Below, piece after piece: positions 9,404 to 20,858 of a stretch of 64,000 bases of DNA. Numbering within the stretch: the stretch's first letter is position 1; every line of letters starts with the position of its first letter. This DNA comes from Bullera alba. Its lineage: Eukaryota; Basidiomycota; Tremellomycetes; Tremellales; Bulleraceae. Both the position numbers and the translations under genes were made by a program. The DNA is taken from the NCBI GenBank assembly GCA_001600095.1, contig BCIX01000004.1:190586-254585 (forward strand), read 5' to 3'. The notes beneath the pieces are model-generated. The model saw only the letters and a list, made by a program, of their open reading frames with translations. It was not told the origin of the DNA and did not search any database.

Positions 9404-12400
9404 TTAGAGCCCATTGGCAGCTCTACACTTGGCACCCTGGGCATCACACTCGCTCACGCTTGCTGCGCCATTACCAGAGTTCGCGGCGTTGGCACTAAGT
9501 CCACTGGTCAGCTGAATCCCCCCAGAAGCTTAAGACCGGGGCCACTCACCACTTGTTCTTCTGGACGTCGCATGATCGGCCAATTGCCGCTCCGGCATTG
9601 AGGAACGTGGTGCCCTCGACGGTAAATGCTGAGAGAGTCGTCAGTATGACCATTGATGTGATGGCATTGGGAAGGGGAGGACTCACGTCGGTCGGCAGTT
9701 TGGTCTTCGATGACAGCAGGAGCGGCTGCGCCATTGAGGGCTTCGGTGAATAGTTGGACGTTGTTGCCAGTCGCCGCGGCGGCTTCGTTGCCAGCGGCGG
9801 CACCGGCACCGGTAGCATCACCACCAGCTGCGGCACCAGCACCTGCAGCGTCACCACCAGCAGCGGCACCGGCTCCAGCGGCATCACCTCCAGCGGCAGC
9901 TCCAGCACCCGCAGCAGCACCACCGGCAGCGGCACCGGCATTCGATCCAGCTGTACCGGTTCCAGTGGACGTGATACCAAAGGCAGTCTCCAACTAAGTT
10001 GTCGAGTCAGCGTTCGCCCTTCAGTCCCACACATGTTCCGAGCCCACTCACCCCGCTCAACCAGGCATCGGCGTACGATTGGTCCCTAGCAAGCGCTCCA
10101 GAATCGAGCTGAGCGTCGATCGTCGCAGCGACCTCTTTGCACTGTAGAAGCGGGTTGTATCATTTTGTGGTCACAGCCGAGGCGACGGGTGCGGGGGGGA
10201 GGCGAGGAGGAAGGGGAAGTGGGAAGGGCGGGAGAGGTCGACTCACGATGTCTCTAGTAGCGGCAGATTTCGCGCAGCCATTGACGAAAGTGTCGCACAT
10301 GGCCTAATAATCGAGTCAGCCTAGTCTCACAGCGGATGAGGGAGACCACTCACGTTTGACACGATCTTGGGGTTCAATGCTGATCCTTGAGCGAAAGAAG
10401 TTCGGTCAGACTAGCCAAAGTCTATCAGCAAAGTACACCTTCTCTAAGGGTCGAGACTCACGGGAATGAAAGTGAATTCCGTGGCGGCTCGTCCGTCCAC
10501 ACCAGGCAAGAAGCTCATCGAGAAGTCGGCTGGAGTGAGGTGTTCAGCAACTGTTCTGGCATGTAAGAGGGTGAAGTGATACTCACTGCAAGTACCGACA
10601 TCAGCAGCATCAGCTGCTGCTCCAGCGGCACCGGCATCGACGGCGACTTCGCCTCCAGCGGCCGCTCCAGCTCCCGCCTCCGCTCCAGCGGCGTCACCGC
10701 CGGCAGCGGCTCCAGCCTCAGCGCCCGCAGCATCACCACCGGCAGCGGCTCCAGCACCTGCACCAGCTTCGACAGCACCACCAGCACTTGTTCCAACACC
10801 GGATGAGGAGATACCAAAGGCAGTCTCAAGCTATGAATCACTCATCAGCATAGTACTAAGAAACTTGCTTCGATGGACTCATTACTCACCCCGCTCAACC
10901 ATGCATCGGCATAAGATTGGTCCCTGGCCAAAGCCCCACTGTCGAGTTGAGCGTCGATGGTGGCCGCAACCTCCTTGCACTACACCAATGTCAGATGCAG
11001 CTCGCTGAATCGTCACACTGGTGACTCACGGCGTCTCTGGTGGTAGCGGACTTGGCACATTGGTTGACGAAGGTATCGCACATAGCCTACACTATTCAGC
11101 AGCTATCCCGGTGAATACACTGGAGAGAGGCGAGACACTCACGTTGCTAACGATTTTGGGGTTTAAAGCGGATCCTTGGGCGAATTGGGTTCGGTCGGAC
11201 TGATATCATCAGCAAACGTACACAGGATGCGGTATGAAGTACCCACAGGGATGAAGGTGAACTCTGTAGCGGCTCGTCCATCCACTCCTGGGAGGAAGCT
11301 CATGGAGAAGTCGGCTGTAGATGGTGATGTCAGCGTCGGAACAGAGTATGAAGGTGACTCACTGCATGGTCCGACGTCAATGCCAGCAGCAGCGGCACCT
11401 CCGGCAGCGGCCTCGCCCCCAGCGGCGGCTTCTTCACCAGCGGCAGCTCCACCTCCAACGGCCTAGAGATATCAGCAGAAGTATCAGACATGCTGGGCTA
11501 GACTCACAGCTTCGTTGGCAGGAGCGGCGGGTGCAGCGACAGCTGGGCATCCGACCGGGACAGCCGCAGCGCCCCCCGCGGCAGCTTCTCCTCCGGCGGC
11601 CGCACCTCCAGCAGCAGCTTCACCGCCAGCAGCGGCCTCGTTACCAGCGGCCGCGCCTCCAGCAGCGGCGCCTCCGGCAGCTGCACCTCCAACTGCAGCT
11701 TGGATCTCTTCCGGAGTAGCGTCCTAACCAACGAGATCAGTTCAATCCCTACATATCGTAGCACGAGGTAGACTCACCGGGACCAAGAGGTTGAGGGTGT
11801 TGATACATCCAGCGGCATCGTTGGCGTCGTCACATGTGAAGCCGGCACTGGTAGCGTCGGCTTTATCGCCTGGAGGGAACGTGCCGGATAGGATGGCGTC
11901 GAGCGGGTCTCCTCCAACGGCGTTGACTACAAAGTTGGTCAGCGGATACTCAGAATGTCATTAAGAGAGCGTGGGACTCACTCTGTTGAGCCAAGGCGAG
12001 TGTGATTGCTCTGTTGGTAGCTGCAGCACCATCCGATGCTGGGTCCTGATGCTGCGAGATGGCGGCTCGAGGTGGAGTCAGCGATGTGCTCCGTGTCATG
12101 TGAAGGTTATGCTCACCGATCTCAGGGTTGACGGGCGTCTCCGTGCTATACAACTATAAGCGATTGACCATATACTGGAAAGTAAACTTACCAGAGCACA
12201 CTGGCCAAACCGACTTTACCAGTGTTCCTCTCCAATGCCCTGAAAGTCAAAGCTTGGACCATGCCATTGACGTCGCCGGCGGCTTTGGCGTTGGTGAATG
12301 CTCTGTCGGCGGTAGCTTGCTGAAGACAGTCGGTGTTCTGAATGTTGCCCTGTCCCACCGAAGCAGCGGCGTTTCCAAGCAGAGCAAAGACTCTACGTGA

Positions 12401-12676
12401 TGTCAGCGTTAGACAATAGGTCGGGTTTGGGACGAATGACTTACGGGTCCTGGATCTCATCTGGGTTGTCGAGGTTGAGCATCTCCCTAGTCTTGGTCAA
12501 GACCGGCTCGTGCGAGTGTTCTAGGTAAAGTCAGCATCGGAACGAACGGAGAGTGCAGTGACGGATTCACCCTGGGGGACCTCACGGACGGAGAGGTGGT
12601 GTCGAGCCTGAATCGGCCTGGCATCCCCTAGACCAGCTAGGAGCGGGAGAAGGGATAGCAAAGCGTGCACGAGCAT
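9404..12676 (-). CDS. Secreted modular Ala/Gly-rich protein with duplicated cysteine module
   Basis: Many small exons, split by about 50-90 bp introns, encode a secreted protein of roughly 700 aa. The start at 12676 gives M-L-V-H-A-L-L-S-L-L-P-L-L-A-G-L, a clear signal peptide. An N-terminal domain follows, with N-P-E-I-A-A-I-S-Q-H-Q-D-P-A-S near residue 130 and D-D-A-N-D-A-A-G-C after it. Next is an Ala-Ala-Ala-Gly-Gly linker. Then come two copies of a module starting D-F-S-M-S-F-L-P-G-V-D-G-R-A-A and ending A-D-A-W-L-S-G-L-E-T-A-F-G, each followed by Ala/Gly repeats. The end is F-T-V-E-G-T-T-F-L, then R-S-C-D-V-Q-K-N-K-C-A-N-A-A-N-S and a closing C-x7-C. This architecture recurs in uncharacterised basidiomycete secreted proteins as I remember them. 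Function is unknown; cell wall or matrix is an inference. One 51-bp intron uses an unusual acceptor (ctcgag). Confidence 0.8.
9780..9950 (-). repeat. Ala/Gly (AAAGGDAAGAG-type) coding repeat
   Basis: Tandem imperfect 33-bp units encode A-A-A-G-G-D-A-A-G-A-G-like repeats in the C-terminal linker of the secreted protein. Related Ala/Gly runs lie at about 10600-10800 and 11380-11690 in the same gene. Confidence 0.85.
10230..11390 (-). repeat. Internal duplication: two copies of the D-F-S-M-S-F-L-P module
   Basis: The module encoded around 11000-11330 is repeated around 10100-10530. The two copies share wording at protein level (S-F-L-P-G-V-D-G-R-A-A-T-E-F-T-F-I-P; L-D-S-G-A-L-A-R-D-Q-S-Y-A-D-A-W-L-S-G), and their introns fall at the same places. 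This points to duplication of a whole exon block. Confidence 0.85.
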
Positions 12677-13769
12677 CTTGGAAGGTTGGGAAGGTGACTT
12701 GGTGTAGGTGAACAGAGGAGTTTGGCGAGGGGTTTTGACACTCGATCAACGAGCTGGAGAAGTCGAAAGAATTGAGTCGGGCTAGCCGAGTTGTGCAACC
12801 AGTGCGGAAAGTGAGACGGGCGAGTTGAGAGTTGAACGTTGAGAGTCGAGAGACCTGGTATGAGAAGGCCAAGAGGACTTGGAGTCAGTATATATAGACC
12901 CAGAGAGACTCAGAGAGTCACTGCCGATCGATGCTCTTTGAGCGTTGTTGGAATCGCCAGTCTTGGCCCTCACGACCCTTCATCGCATTGAGCCATCACA
13001 ACGGTCGTCGTTGCGGTCTTTATCCCTCTCATCTCGTCTCCGTCGTCAGTCACCTCGTCGTCTAGACAGTGGTCGACTACGTGATGGCCGAGTTGGTAGG
13101 TTTGACTCTTGTGCCTCATTTCTCCGCCCTCATTATTGTATTCGTGCTGTCGGCAGAGCGACGCCACAGCCGAGCGACTGACCGTGGCTCGTTATTGCCG
13201 AGCTACAGATCCAGATCCAGGGATCTTCTGTATCATCAGGTATCGCTCTAGATCTCTCTAGATGATCAGGAGCTATCAGGAGACAGGGGAAAATGGATCG
13301 AATGAGATGGCGGACCAGTGGATCGATTCAATCATTCAGAGGGTTACTTAGCAACGCGTTTCCAGGGGCGAGCGTCTGTTGAATCTGGCCACTTGTGTCA
13401 TACTTGCAGCTCGAGCACCGGAGTGAATGTCGCATTGGGTGGGATGGGGCCAGTGTCGTGGACCGCCATTAGCCTGTGGCCTGCATAACGTACTTGGCTT
13501 TGAACGAGCTATGCCAGGAGAAGGAGACGGAGAGGATACCAAGGACACCAGAGCGACAGGGGAGTGCGTTCTTCACTGTCCTCGCGCGGGGAATTTTGGA
13601 ATTCGGAGGGACGCGTTCGACACCATCAGCTTGAGAGAATTCAGAGCTCGAGAGCTTCACTCAAGCTTCACTCAGTACCCCCTCCTCGACTCCTCAATCC
13701 CGTCAAGAACGATATTCACATCAGCCAAGCAAGCGAGACGATGTCCTCCCGCCCGTCTGCAGAACGAAT
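12677..13769. other. Gene-free stretch of about 1.1 kb
   Basis: Should contain the promoter of the secreted protein gene; a TATA-like element (tatatagacc on + at about 12889) lies about 210 bp upstream of its start. The remainder shows no supportable gene. Confidence 0.45.
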
Positions 13770-14330
13770 ATGCCTACTATCACACCGATTGAGGAGGACG
13801 CTCCGGCCGACCAGCAAATGACCAATTACCTCGCGGACCTAGCCCTCGGCTTGACGGAAAGCCAACAATTAAGGAACGGAAGGAGCGATGGCAGTGCATC
13901 AGTCATCTCGCCAATCCCATCAGCGCTGGATCCGCACTATCGAGGAGAAATATCCGGAGATCGACTTGGCAGACTGCCCCGCTCCCGGTCCGGATCATTG
14001 GTCGTCGATGGTGCCAGAGGATCTGAACAGCGCTATGGCGGCTGCTCGTGTCCACAGTACTGCGAATCCGAGCGCGGTGCTCCGGTTATTTGAGGAGGAT
14101 GAGGAGTTGGCCCCATGAAAATGATGCGAGAACTCATGGCACCGACGATGCGAGCACTCGGCATTCACAGCGGGGATGAGAGCTATACTGAGACCGATTA
14201 TGATGAAACCGATTATGATGAGGAGGAAGAGGCAGAAGAGGATGATGAAGATAGCGAAGAGGAGGAGGAGGAGGAGGAGGAAGAGGAGGAGGACTTGGAC
14301 TTGGACTTGGACTTGGAGGAGGTGGAGTAG
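13770..14330 (+). pseudogene. Possible disrupted gene with acidic C-terminal tail
   Basis: Three open segments follow each other on the plus strand without any credible intron between them. They run from 13770 (M-P-T-I-T-P-I-E-E-D), from 13888 (I-E-E-K-Y-P-E-I-D-L-A-D) and from 14115 (M-K-M-M-R-E-L-M-A-P). The first and third share a frame and the second is shifted. The last ends in runs of Asp/Glu (14230-14310) and a D-L-D-L repeat. Each piece has ordinary protein composition. Together they could be one gene broken by two frameshifts, or a gene with unusual splicing. I recognise no family. The acidic tail alone could be simple-sequence DNA. Confidence 0.3.
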
Positions 14331-14335
14331 GAGGA
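14229..14335 (+). repeat. GAG/GAT and ttggac microsatellite tract
   Basis: Purine-rich GAG/GAA triplets followed by four copies of gacttg-type hexamers, then more GAG. It would encode E/D runs and D-L repeats if translated. Confidence 0.8.
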
Positions 14336-14570
14336 GGAGGATCAGAACGATGAACGGCACAACGTGCAGAATCAATCAAGATGGACTGCCTACAGGAGAG
14401 CTGTGAGTATTGTACGGAGGCTCATGGTATGGATATGCAGTAGCAGCCTATAACAGCATGTATGAAACGGCAATGACGCAGCTACGGAACGGACCCGCTG
14501 GCGACAACAAGTGTGAATACATTGGGCATGCCATTTACAGTTGTGCTACAGAGTGGGATGGCGGCGATGC

Positions 14571-16184
14571 TTATACCGACCCATCGACCCTTTCTTCGTC
14601 CCCAGCTCGGCCTGCTGGTAGGGATTCCGCATCCGTCCGAGCTTCGTCGGCCATCTTCTCATCGAGGAACTTGGTGTCCTCCTGGCCCCGTCGTTCGGCT
14701 TGATCGGCCAAAATGTCGTCTGCTTGCGCCTCGGTCGGTATCCAACTACACAGGTCCATATCAGCTCGGTGACTTTCAAACTCGTATGATGACCTCTTTC
14801 TGCCGTGTTCAGGCGCTAGGTCAGGTAGACCACTCACTTTTCCTCATAGTTCCACCATTCTCTCAATTCCCCTTCGCGCCAAGCCCCAACCACCAGCACG
14901 AGCAGTGTCGTGGGAAAGCTGAAAAACACTCCGATTTCCCCCAGCTCGCCGTTACTTAGCAGTTCTGGACAAAAGCGGCGGAGGAGCGGCGTCGCTACCA
15001 TCAAAGACAAGAGTGTCGTGAAGGTCCCAGCGGTGTACAATGGACAAGCGGATTGCGGTGCTCGGCTGGGCACTGATATCGGTCCGACGACCTTCTCTGG
15101 CATTGCGACGTGATGCCTGTATTCGAATCGGTGGGTCAGGGAGAGCTGCCAGTAGAGATGAGTTTCAAGTCTCATTGACGTCTTGTGATTACTGACGAGT
15201 AGGCTTGGAGGAACGACGGCGAGGGCACTCCTTCCCAGAGACATTGCAGATGACAACCATTCGGAAATGGAAGTTACACCGGATCCGTCGGATTCGTTTC
15301 GATCGCCCTTATCGCTAGGTCCTAAATGTAGGCTCAGAAGGATGAGGCCCAGGATGATAGATGCGAGGATGACCTGTCGTGGAAGTCAGTATAGACGCCT
15401 TCACGCCGGGTGCAGCCTACTGACGAAAGCCCCAAGGATGACTTTGACAACCCGTTTCACCGATCTCATCCGTATGGCGCACACCTGAACCGCGAACAAA
15501 GCCGTGATGAGGGGTTGTGGCCATCTCACTCCAGCGCGAGCTGCAAGCAGCGTTGGTGTAACAATAGCGAGACCAGCAATGCCTCTCAAGTAGTCGTCAT
15601 ACCACTTCTCGGTTGGGCATTCCTCTTTGAACGAGATGGATCCGCGGGGTGTTCGAACCAGCGAGATGTGCACGTTGTTCGGGAACAGCCGGATAGATGC
15701 CTAGAGGATGATATCAGTCAGTTGTGTGTTGTGTCACCCTCTCCGAGACATAGACTCACGCCTGCGATGACGACTGTGAGGAAGAGCACCTGGAATATAC
15801 CCCATACGTAGTCTAGCACCACTCTGCTTGCAAGGCGGGGTAGTCCATAGATTATGAAACCCTCGGCGGCCAGGACGGCTGCGAAATGACCATACATCCT
15901 GAGAGCTCGTTTGGTCACTAAGCGTCTCCAGCCGGTGATCGGTGGTGGTGCAGCGGGAGCAGGAGCAACGATGGGATTCACGGCTGACTTCGGAGGAGGC
16001 AGAAGGCTGCTGTAAGCTAGGTACCGCTGCGAGGGGAGTCAGCGGCTGGATTGCGTAGAAGATGAAACGGAGGGATACTGCAGACTTCACTAACTCTAAG
16101 ACCGTATCTATTTGACAGTACCATTCCAATAACAGCAGCCGCATCGAACGCCTGGGCGAGAGCGAGGGGCGTGTCCTTCACCAT
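14571..16184 (-). CDS. Multi-pass membrane protein of unknown function
   Basis: About six exons. The start at 16184 (M-V-K-D-T-P-L-A-L-A-Q-A-F-D) is the first ATG after a TATA-like element on the minus strand near 16305. Hydrophobic segments appear at H-F-A-A-V-L-A-A-E-G-F-I-I-Y-G-L, V-W-G-I-F-Q-V-L-F-L-T-V-V-I-A-G, V-I-L-A-S-I-I-L-G-L-I-L-L-S-L, T-F-T-T-L-L-S-L-M-V-A-T-P-L-L and V-F-F-S-F-P-T-T-L-L-V-L-V-V-G. The last 60 residues are charged and cytosolic in style (W-I-P-T-E-A-Q-A-D-D). A Pro/Ala-rich stretch lies near residue 55. The splice near 15190-15120 is unresolved: the best donor (gtcagt) breaks frame, so a weaker donor (gtcaat) or intron retention is needed. I cannot assign a family. 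Confidence 0.65.
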
Positions 16185-16847
16185 GTCGGAAGCTGTGGTC
16201 CAGTTCGACTTCCACTCCTATGGGTACCAAGCGTTGCGTAGTAACGACTGACTGTGGCCACCGGGTGTAGGACCTACTAGGTATCGGGTAGTATGCAATG
16301 ATTGTAACATATATACATCGACGACGAGTTGAGTTGAGACCCTGGATCCAATGAGATAGATGTCTTGGACTCTTGAGTTCAAGAGCTCGGCGCTCGCTTC
16401 TCGGACTTGTCCGATAGATCGATTGGTGCAGTCGAGGGGTGAGGTAACTAGTCGAGCGGCAGCCCGGAAGAACCAGGACTTACTAGGAGCGCTAGCAGAT
16501 CTGACCTCGTGCATGATAGGACGCAGGGATGTGTGTGGGTTATACGAGCACCGAGAAGTATAATCGAGGACGATCAGCTTGGAGAGCGAGAGCGGGAGCC
16601 GGGAGGAGGTTCAACGAGGTTGTTAGGCTCAGACACAAGCTCCAAATAGGCCGGGTTTCGACGTCGATGGTCAAGTTAGGCGTGCAGGCGGCTCTCCCCG
16701 CTCGGCCGGCGGTCTCATGTTCGTCTCACCCAGCAGCGGCTACACCTCCTCCTAGTTGTTGCTGCTCGCCTGACTGCTCACTCGTAGCATAGAGAGATCC
16801 AATCGCAACCGGCCCTTCCTAAATAGCACAGCAGTATCACAGGCAAT
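16185..16847. other. Divergent intergenic region
   Basis: Promoter region for the membrane protein (minus) and VPS68 (plus). A tatatac element near 16306-16315 suits minus-strand transcription. No gene seen. Confidence 0.45.
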
Positions 16848-17823
16848 ATGTCCCTCCCACGAGTAGGTCATCGGTTCAGCTTTCAGGTCCGACGGGAGCA
16901 GCTGACGATATCATAGGCTCAATACGATCCCCGCCGAGTGGTACGTAGCCATCCACCGTCCAGGGGCGCTTTGTCTGATTTAATACCTGTAGTTCCGGTT
17001 CAATCTGCCCAAATTCGAGGTCGGACCCAAGACCCGCTCTATAGGAACATACCTCTCCGGTGGCCTGGTCAGTTCTCGTCCCGCATCTACCTCATCCGTT
17101 ATATTCAGTCACTGATGATGGCATGATAGTTCGCTCTGTCCTATTTCCTCCTATTTGACGCTGCGACGCTGTCGAAGCATGCACAGCCGTCACCAGATGC
17201 GCCATACGACCCAATCCCCGTACATATCTCCTTCGTGGACTGGATCCCTGCTATCTGTTCGACCCGTGAGTAACCCAGCGTTGTTCCTTCGTCCTTCCTT
17301 TGTCCCAAGTGTCCAGCCAAACCAAGCCTGTGAAGCTGTATTGGCGCTTCGGAAATCGTTGCCGAGATGGTGTCTAGATGAGGTGATGACTGATGGTCGC
17401 TCGTAGTCGGATTCCTGGTCACATCGCTACTGGACAAATCACACCTAAGTTCCGCCTTTTCGGGCGACTCTTGGGGTAGTGAAGGACCAGCAGCGTGGAG
17501 AGCCCGTGTCGTCCTCTTCATCGGAGTCGCCCTTATGGCCGGTGGTCTCGCCGGCAGTTTAGTGAGTCCACCTCTGTGCTTCAACATTGCGGAATGCTGA
17601 TGTCACCTGTTAGACCGTTCTCATTCTCAAATACATCATCCCGGATTACACTGGCTACATATACTATGGTATCGCCAACGTCGGCATGAACGCTGGTGTC
17701 ATGATCTCGTGAGTCCGCAAGCAGCGTAAAGAGAGGGACACTCGCTGACCCGCCTCTAGCGCAATGATCCTATGGATTTCGCAGAGTGGTAGCGACGAGT
17801 ACGAGTACCAGTTGACGGTGTGA
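16848..17823 (+). CDS. VPS68: Vps68/TMEM50-family four-TM membrane protein
   Basis: Seven exons (16848-16862, 16917-16940, 16993-17067, 17130-17265, 17407-17561, 17614-17708, 17760-17823) encode 187 aa. Four hydrophobic segments carry the UPF0220 pattern: Y-L-S-G-G-L-F-A-L-S-Y-F-L, then F-V-D-W-I-P-A-I-C-S-T-L-G-F-L-V, then R-A-R-V-V-L-F-I-G-V-A-L-M-A-G-G-L-A-G-S-L, and finally Y-G-I-A-N-V-G-M-N-A-G-V-M-I-S. The protein closes with D-E-Y-E-Y-Q. In yeast, Vps68 works with Vps55 at endosomes in late endosome-to-vacuole transport and lipid handling. Very small exons (15 and 24 nt) encode the N-terminus. Frame continuity over six introns and correct motif order make the model firm. Confidence 0.9.
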
Positions 17824-18013
17824 GGGAGTGCAGGGATATAGTCAGAACACTGGGGAGGTGTGGCTGGAGCATCGCAGCGGGGGAGATGGGCAAGTGCACC
17901 TAGTAGGGCGGATTGTAATGCGGGCGCAGGATGGCGCATCACGCGCTCGATGTATAATATAGCACTGGCATCTCTCTGTCGACACAGATACCCTTGGGTC
18001 TACTTTGGTGGCC

Positions 18014-20571
18014 TTACCACCCGAACGCCTCGCTGAGATACTGACCCAGCCCGCCCATGTTGTCACTGACCACCTCGCCAATCTTCACCTCTACCGACTC
18101 GAAGGCTTCTCTCGCCCTCTCCACCTGTTTCCTCGTCAGGTCTACGTCCTCGCTCTGCCTGCTGACGCGCCTCGCGGCGGCCTCCTCCTCTTCCTCCTCT
18201 TTCAGCACGCTCGCAGGTATCGGCAGGCCATACCTCTCCTCCTCGCCCTTTTTCCGTCTTCTCGCCAGATCCTCCTCTTGCGCCAGATCCTCGGCGTACC
18301 GCGAGATCTCGCTCTTGAGCACTTTTGCCGTGTTCCGAATTAACAATGCTGCCAGGAAGGAACATCCCACCGGACGACCATTCGAGTCTATGCTGGTGAG
18401 ATTGCCCCTGAACACGAGCTTGTTTGCCATTTGACTAGCACCAGATGCCGAGGTGGAGGCATTTCCCGGGGAGTAGGATAGTGGTGGAATGGCACGGGTG
18501 GTGATAATGTCCTGCGAGAGAATGTCGTTAGGCGTAGACGGGTGCAGGTTTACTATTTCGGGAACAGGCTTGCTGTTGGGCATGGGCAGGTGGGTCAACA
18601 GGTGGGAGAGGGTGAATGGCCCCTGGGAGCACTTGCCCCAAGAGCAATTGTCCGGGCAGAATGGGATGAGAGCCGGGCCAGAGGGTTGGACCGGAGATGG
18701 GAATGGCGAGAAGTCTGGTTGAGAGTAGGCATTGTAGTTTGGATTCGGTGTCGAAAGGTGTTTCTCCTGAACGTGCTTCAGGAGCGACGCCGTGTCGCTG
18801 TGCTTTGGATGTCCCTCACATCCTCTCCAGAGGCATGTATACCGGTCATCTTCGTCTACCCGCGCCAGGCTGATCAGCATGACTGCCAAGTTCTCTTTTT
18901 CTGGGCGAACTCACCTGATCCCTTCCTGAAGCCCATACCACCAATGACAAACTTCTGAGCACCTTGGGCGTCGTGCCATACCCTCGCAGCGGCACCGGGG
19001 AACGCGATCGTAACGTTTTTGATGACTTCAGAGGCGGACAGGAGCTGTTCGACCGTTGAGGGGTGTTGGAAAAAGTCTCTATAAGCGTGCCAGAAGACGA
19101 CCTGGAGTAATTGCGAGTTTGCAGAGTACACAAATGTCTCGTGCATCCTGGGTATCATCAGCGACTGATCATCGGATCAAGGTGGCTCTCTTGCTCACCA
19201 AGTTATACTCCTCTTTGGCTCCGGCATCGCATACAGCTTGTTCTTGGTGGCTTGGGACAGAGCAGGCTGTTTATCCCCAACCTCCACGTCGATCATCAAT
19301 CTCGGCTCGCCGTTGGACTGCTGCAATCCCTCCTGAGCGGCCGCTCGCTCTGCATTCCTCCTCGCACTCGCTTGCTCCAATAATGCCGTCGCGCTAGCTG
19401 GGTTGAGGACCACCTTGCCGATATGACCCATGGGCGGTTCCCGGGTGAGCGTGACGCTGCGCGAGTTGAAGCTGAGTAGGCCCAAGAGAACCTTGAGGTC
19501 TGCCGGAAAGGTAGGCAATCCTAGTATTGCTTTACAATACACCACTTGATTTGACAGTGTGACGAGGTAGTCGAGCACGATGTCGAGCAGCGTCTTGTCG
19601 TTGGGTGATTGTATAGTGACCATTTTGAACAGATGCGGAAGGAGCTTCTGGGTGATGATCTGCGATGCTTTCCCCTCGCCGTCCTTCTTCGCGTTCAGCC
19701 TCGATGTCGCTTGGATCAGCACTGGCAAGATGAGCGTGATCATCGACATGTCCCTCGTCTCGACCAGGAGGAGCGGTAGCGTCTCGTTGAAGAGGGTTTG
19801 TGTCCAACGGGGCGAATAGTCCAAGAAGGGCAGTATCGAAGTGAGAATAGTGAGGATATGCGAGGTCGGTTCGGGGTATTCCATCGTAATGTCAAGTAAC
19901 GACTCGTGATTGATGGCGAAGAATCTGTCGAGGAGGGAGATGAAGGTGGGTCTTGCTATTTGTCGCGCATTTGTCGTTAGGAAGGACGCGTTTCTCAACA
20001 CCAATAACGCCTCGGTGGCACGTTTCGTCGTCGAGACCAGTCTCCCTTGATCCATCCGGCTCAGCAGTAGCAGTGACAGCAGATCCGCTCGACTATCCTC
20101 CTTCGCAGATATACTGCTGCTTTGGGCAAGTTGAGCCGAGTATTTTGCCAGTATCGTCGACATGATCTCCTCTGGGATCGTCCCGTGACTGGTCTTCAAG
20201 GTGTGTATCGTGGCTTCCAACTCCAGCTCGTCCACCCAGTTCGAGACAATTCGACACAGGATCACCACGCTATCGATCCATTGGTCCAATTTGAACCTCT
20301 CCAAATCCTCAAAACTGGCAACTACCAATCGAGGTAGTGCCCAGTCCACTTCCGAAGGTATCTCACTGGTCAAGGACAAGAACAGCCTGTTCCTGGGTCC
20401 AGGTCGCATCTCGTGCGCTGTTGGGTGATAAGGCGTGATCTTGCGAGGTGGGTGCGAGGCCGTGGGTGGAGGGTGGGTCACTCTGCCCGAAGAGGAGGAT
20501 TGGGAGGGTTGTGGTTGAGGAGGTCGATACGGCCCGGACGGGTAGCCCCGAGAGGAGAGAGCCGTGGTCAT
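18014..20571 (-). CDS. RSC9: RSC9/ARID2-like chromatin remodeller subunit
   Basis: Exons 19199-20571, 18915-19147 and 18014-18855 give 815 aa. The N-terminus is Pro/Ser-rich. Residues about 60-420 are helical, Leu-rich and armadillo-like. A winged-helix RFX-like segment follows (W-M-H-E-T-F-V-Y-S-A-N-S-Q-L-L, then A-Y-R-D-F-F, then F-P-G-A-A-A-R-V). Next is a C2H2-type zinc finger, Y-T-C-L-W-R-G-C with H-V-Q-E-K-H. The last 150 residues hold a charged coiled coil rich in E, R and K. This order (helical repeats, RFX-like domain, zinc finger) fits fungal Rsc9, the ARID2 counterpart in the RSC/PBAF nucleosome remodeller in the nucleus. No ARID domain is evident, as in other fungal Rsc9. The start at 20571 was chosen because the upstream frame, though open, has no sensible protein features. 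Confidence 0.75.
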
Positions 20572-20858
20572 GATGATGGCGGGGTAATGATGGCCTCTTG
20601 ATCGGCCTAGTCCAGGGTCCGTGACTGACACTGAGACGGGTGTCGATGGTGCTTGAAGAGAAGAGCAGTCAATCTTGTCAACATTAGCTCTCTTTGGCAC
20701 GCGTTTCAGTTCTCCAAACGTCAAACACGGAACCAAAATTTGGTACTTGCACGAGATTGGTGTGCACGTCCGGCGTCGTACGGTACTCCTCTTGCAGCGT
20801 CCTGCTCTTATGCGGGAACCCATTGAACCACTGCACGACACTGCCAGTACTCTCCAAC
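20572..20858. promoter_or_regulatory. Compact divergent promoter, RSC9 / GON7-like
   Basis: The two starts lie 287 bp apart on opposite strands, so this segment must serve both genes. Confidence 0.5.

Noticed and set aside
13995..14375. Leucine-rich open frame on the minus strand that looks like a membrane protein
   Set aside because: It is the antisense reading of GAG/GAA repeats; polyLeu arises from CTC/CTT complement and has no other support.
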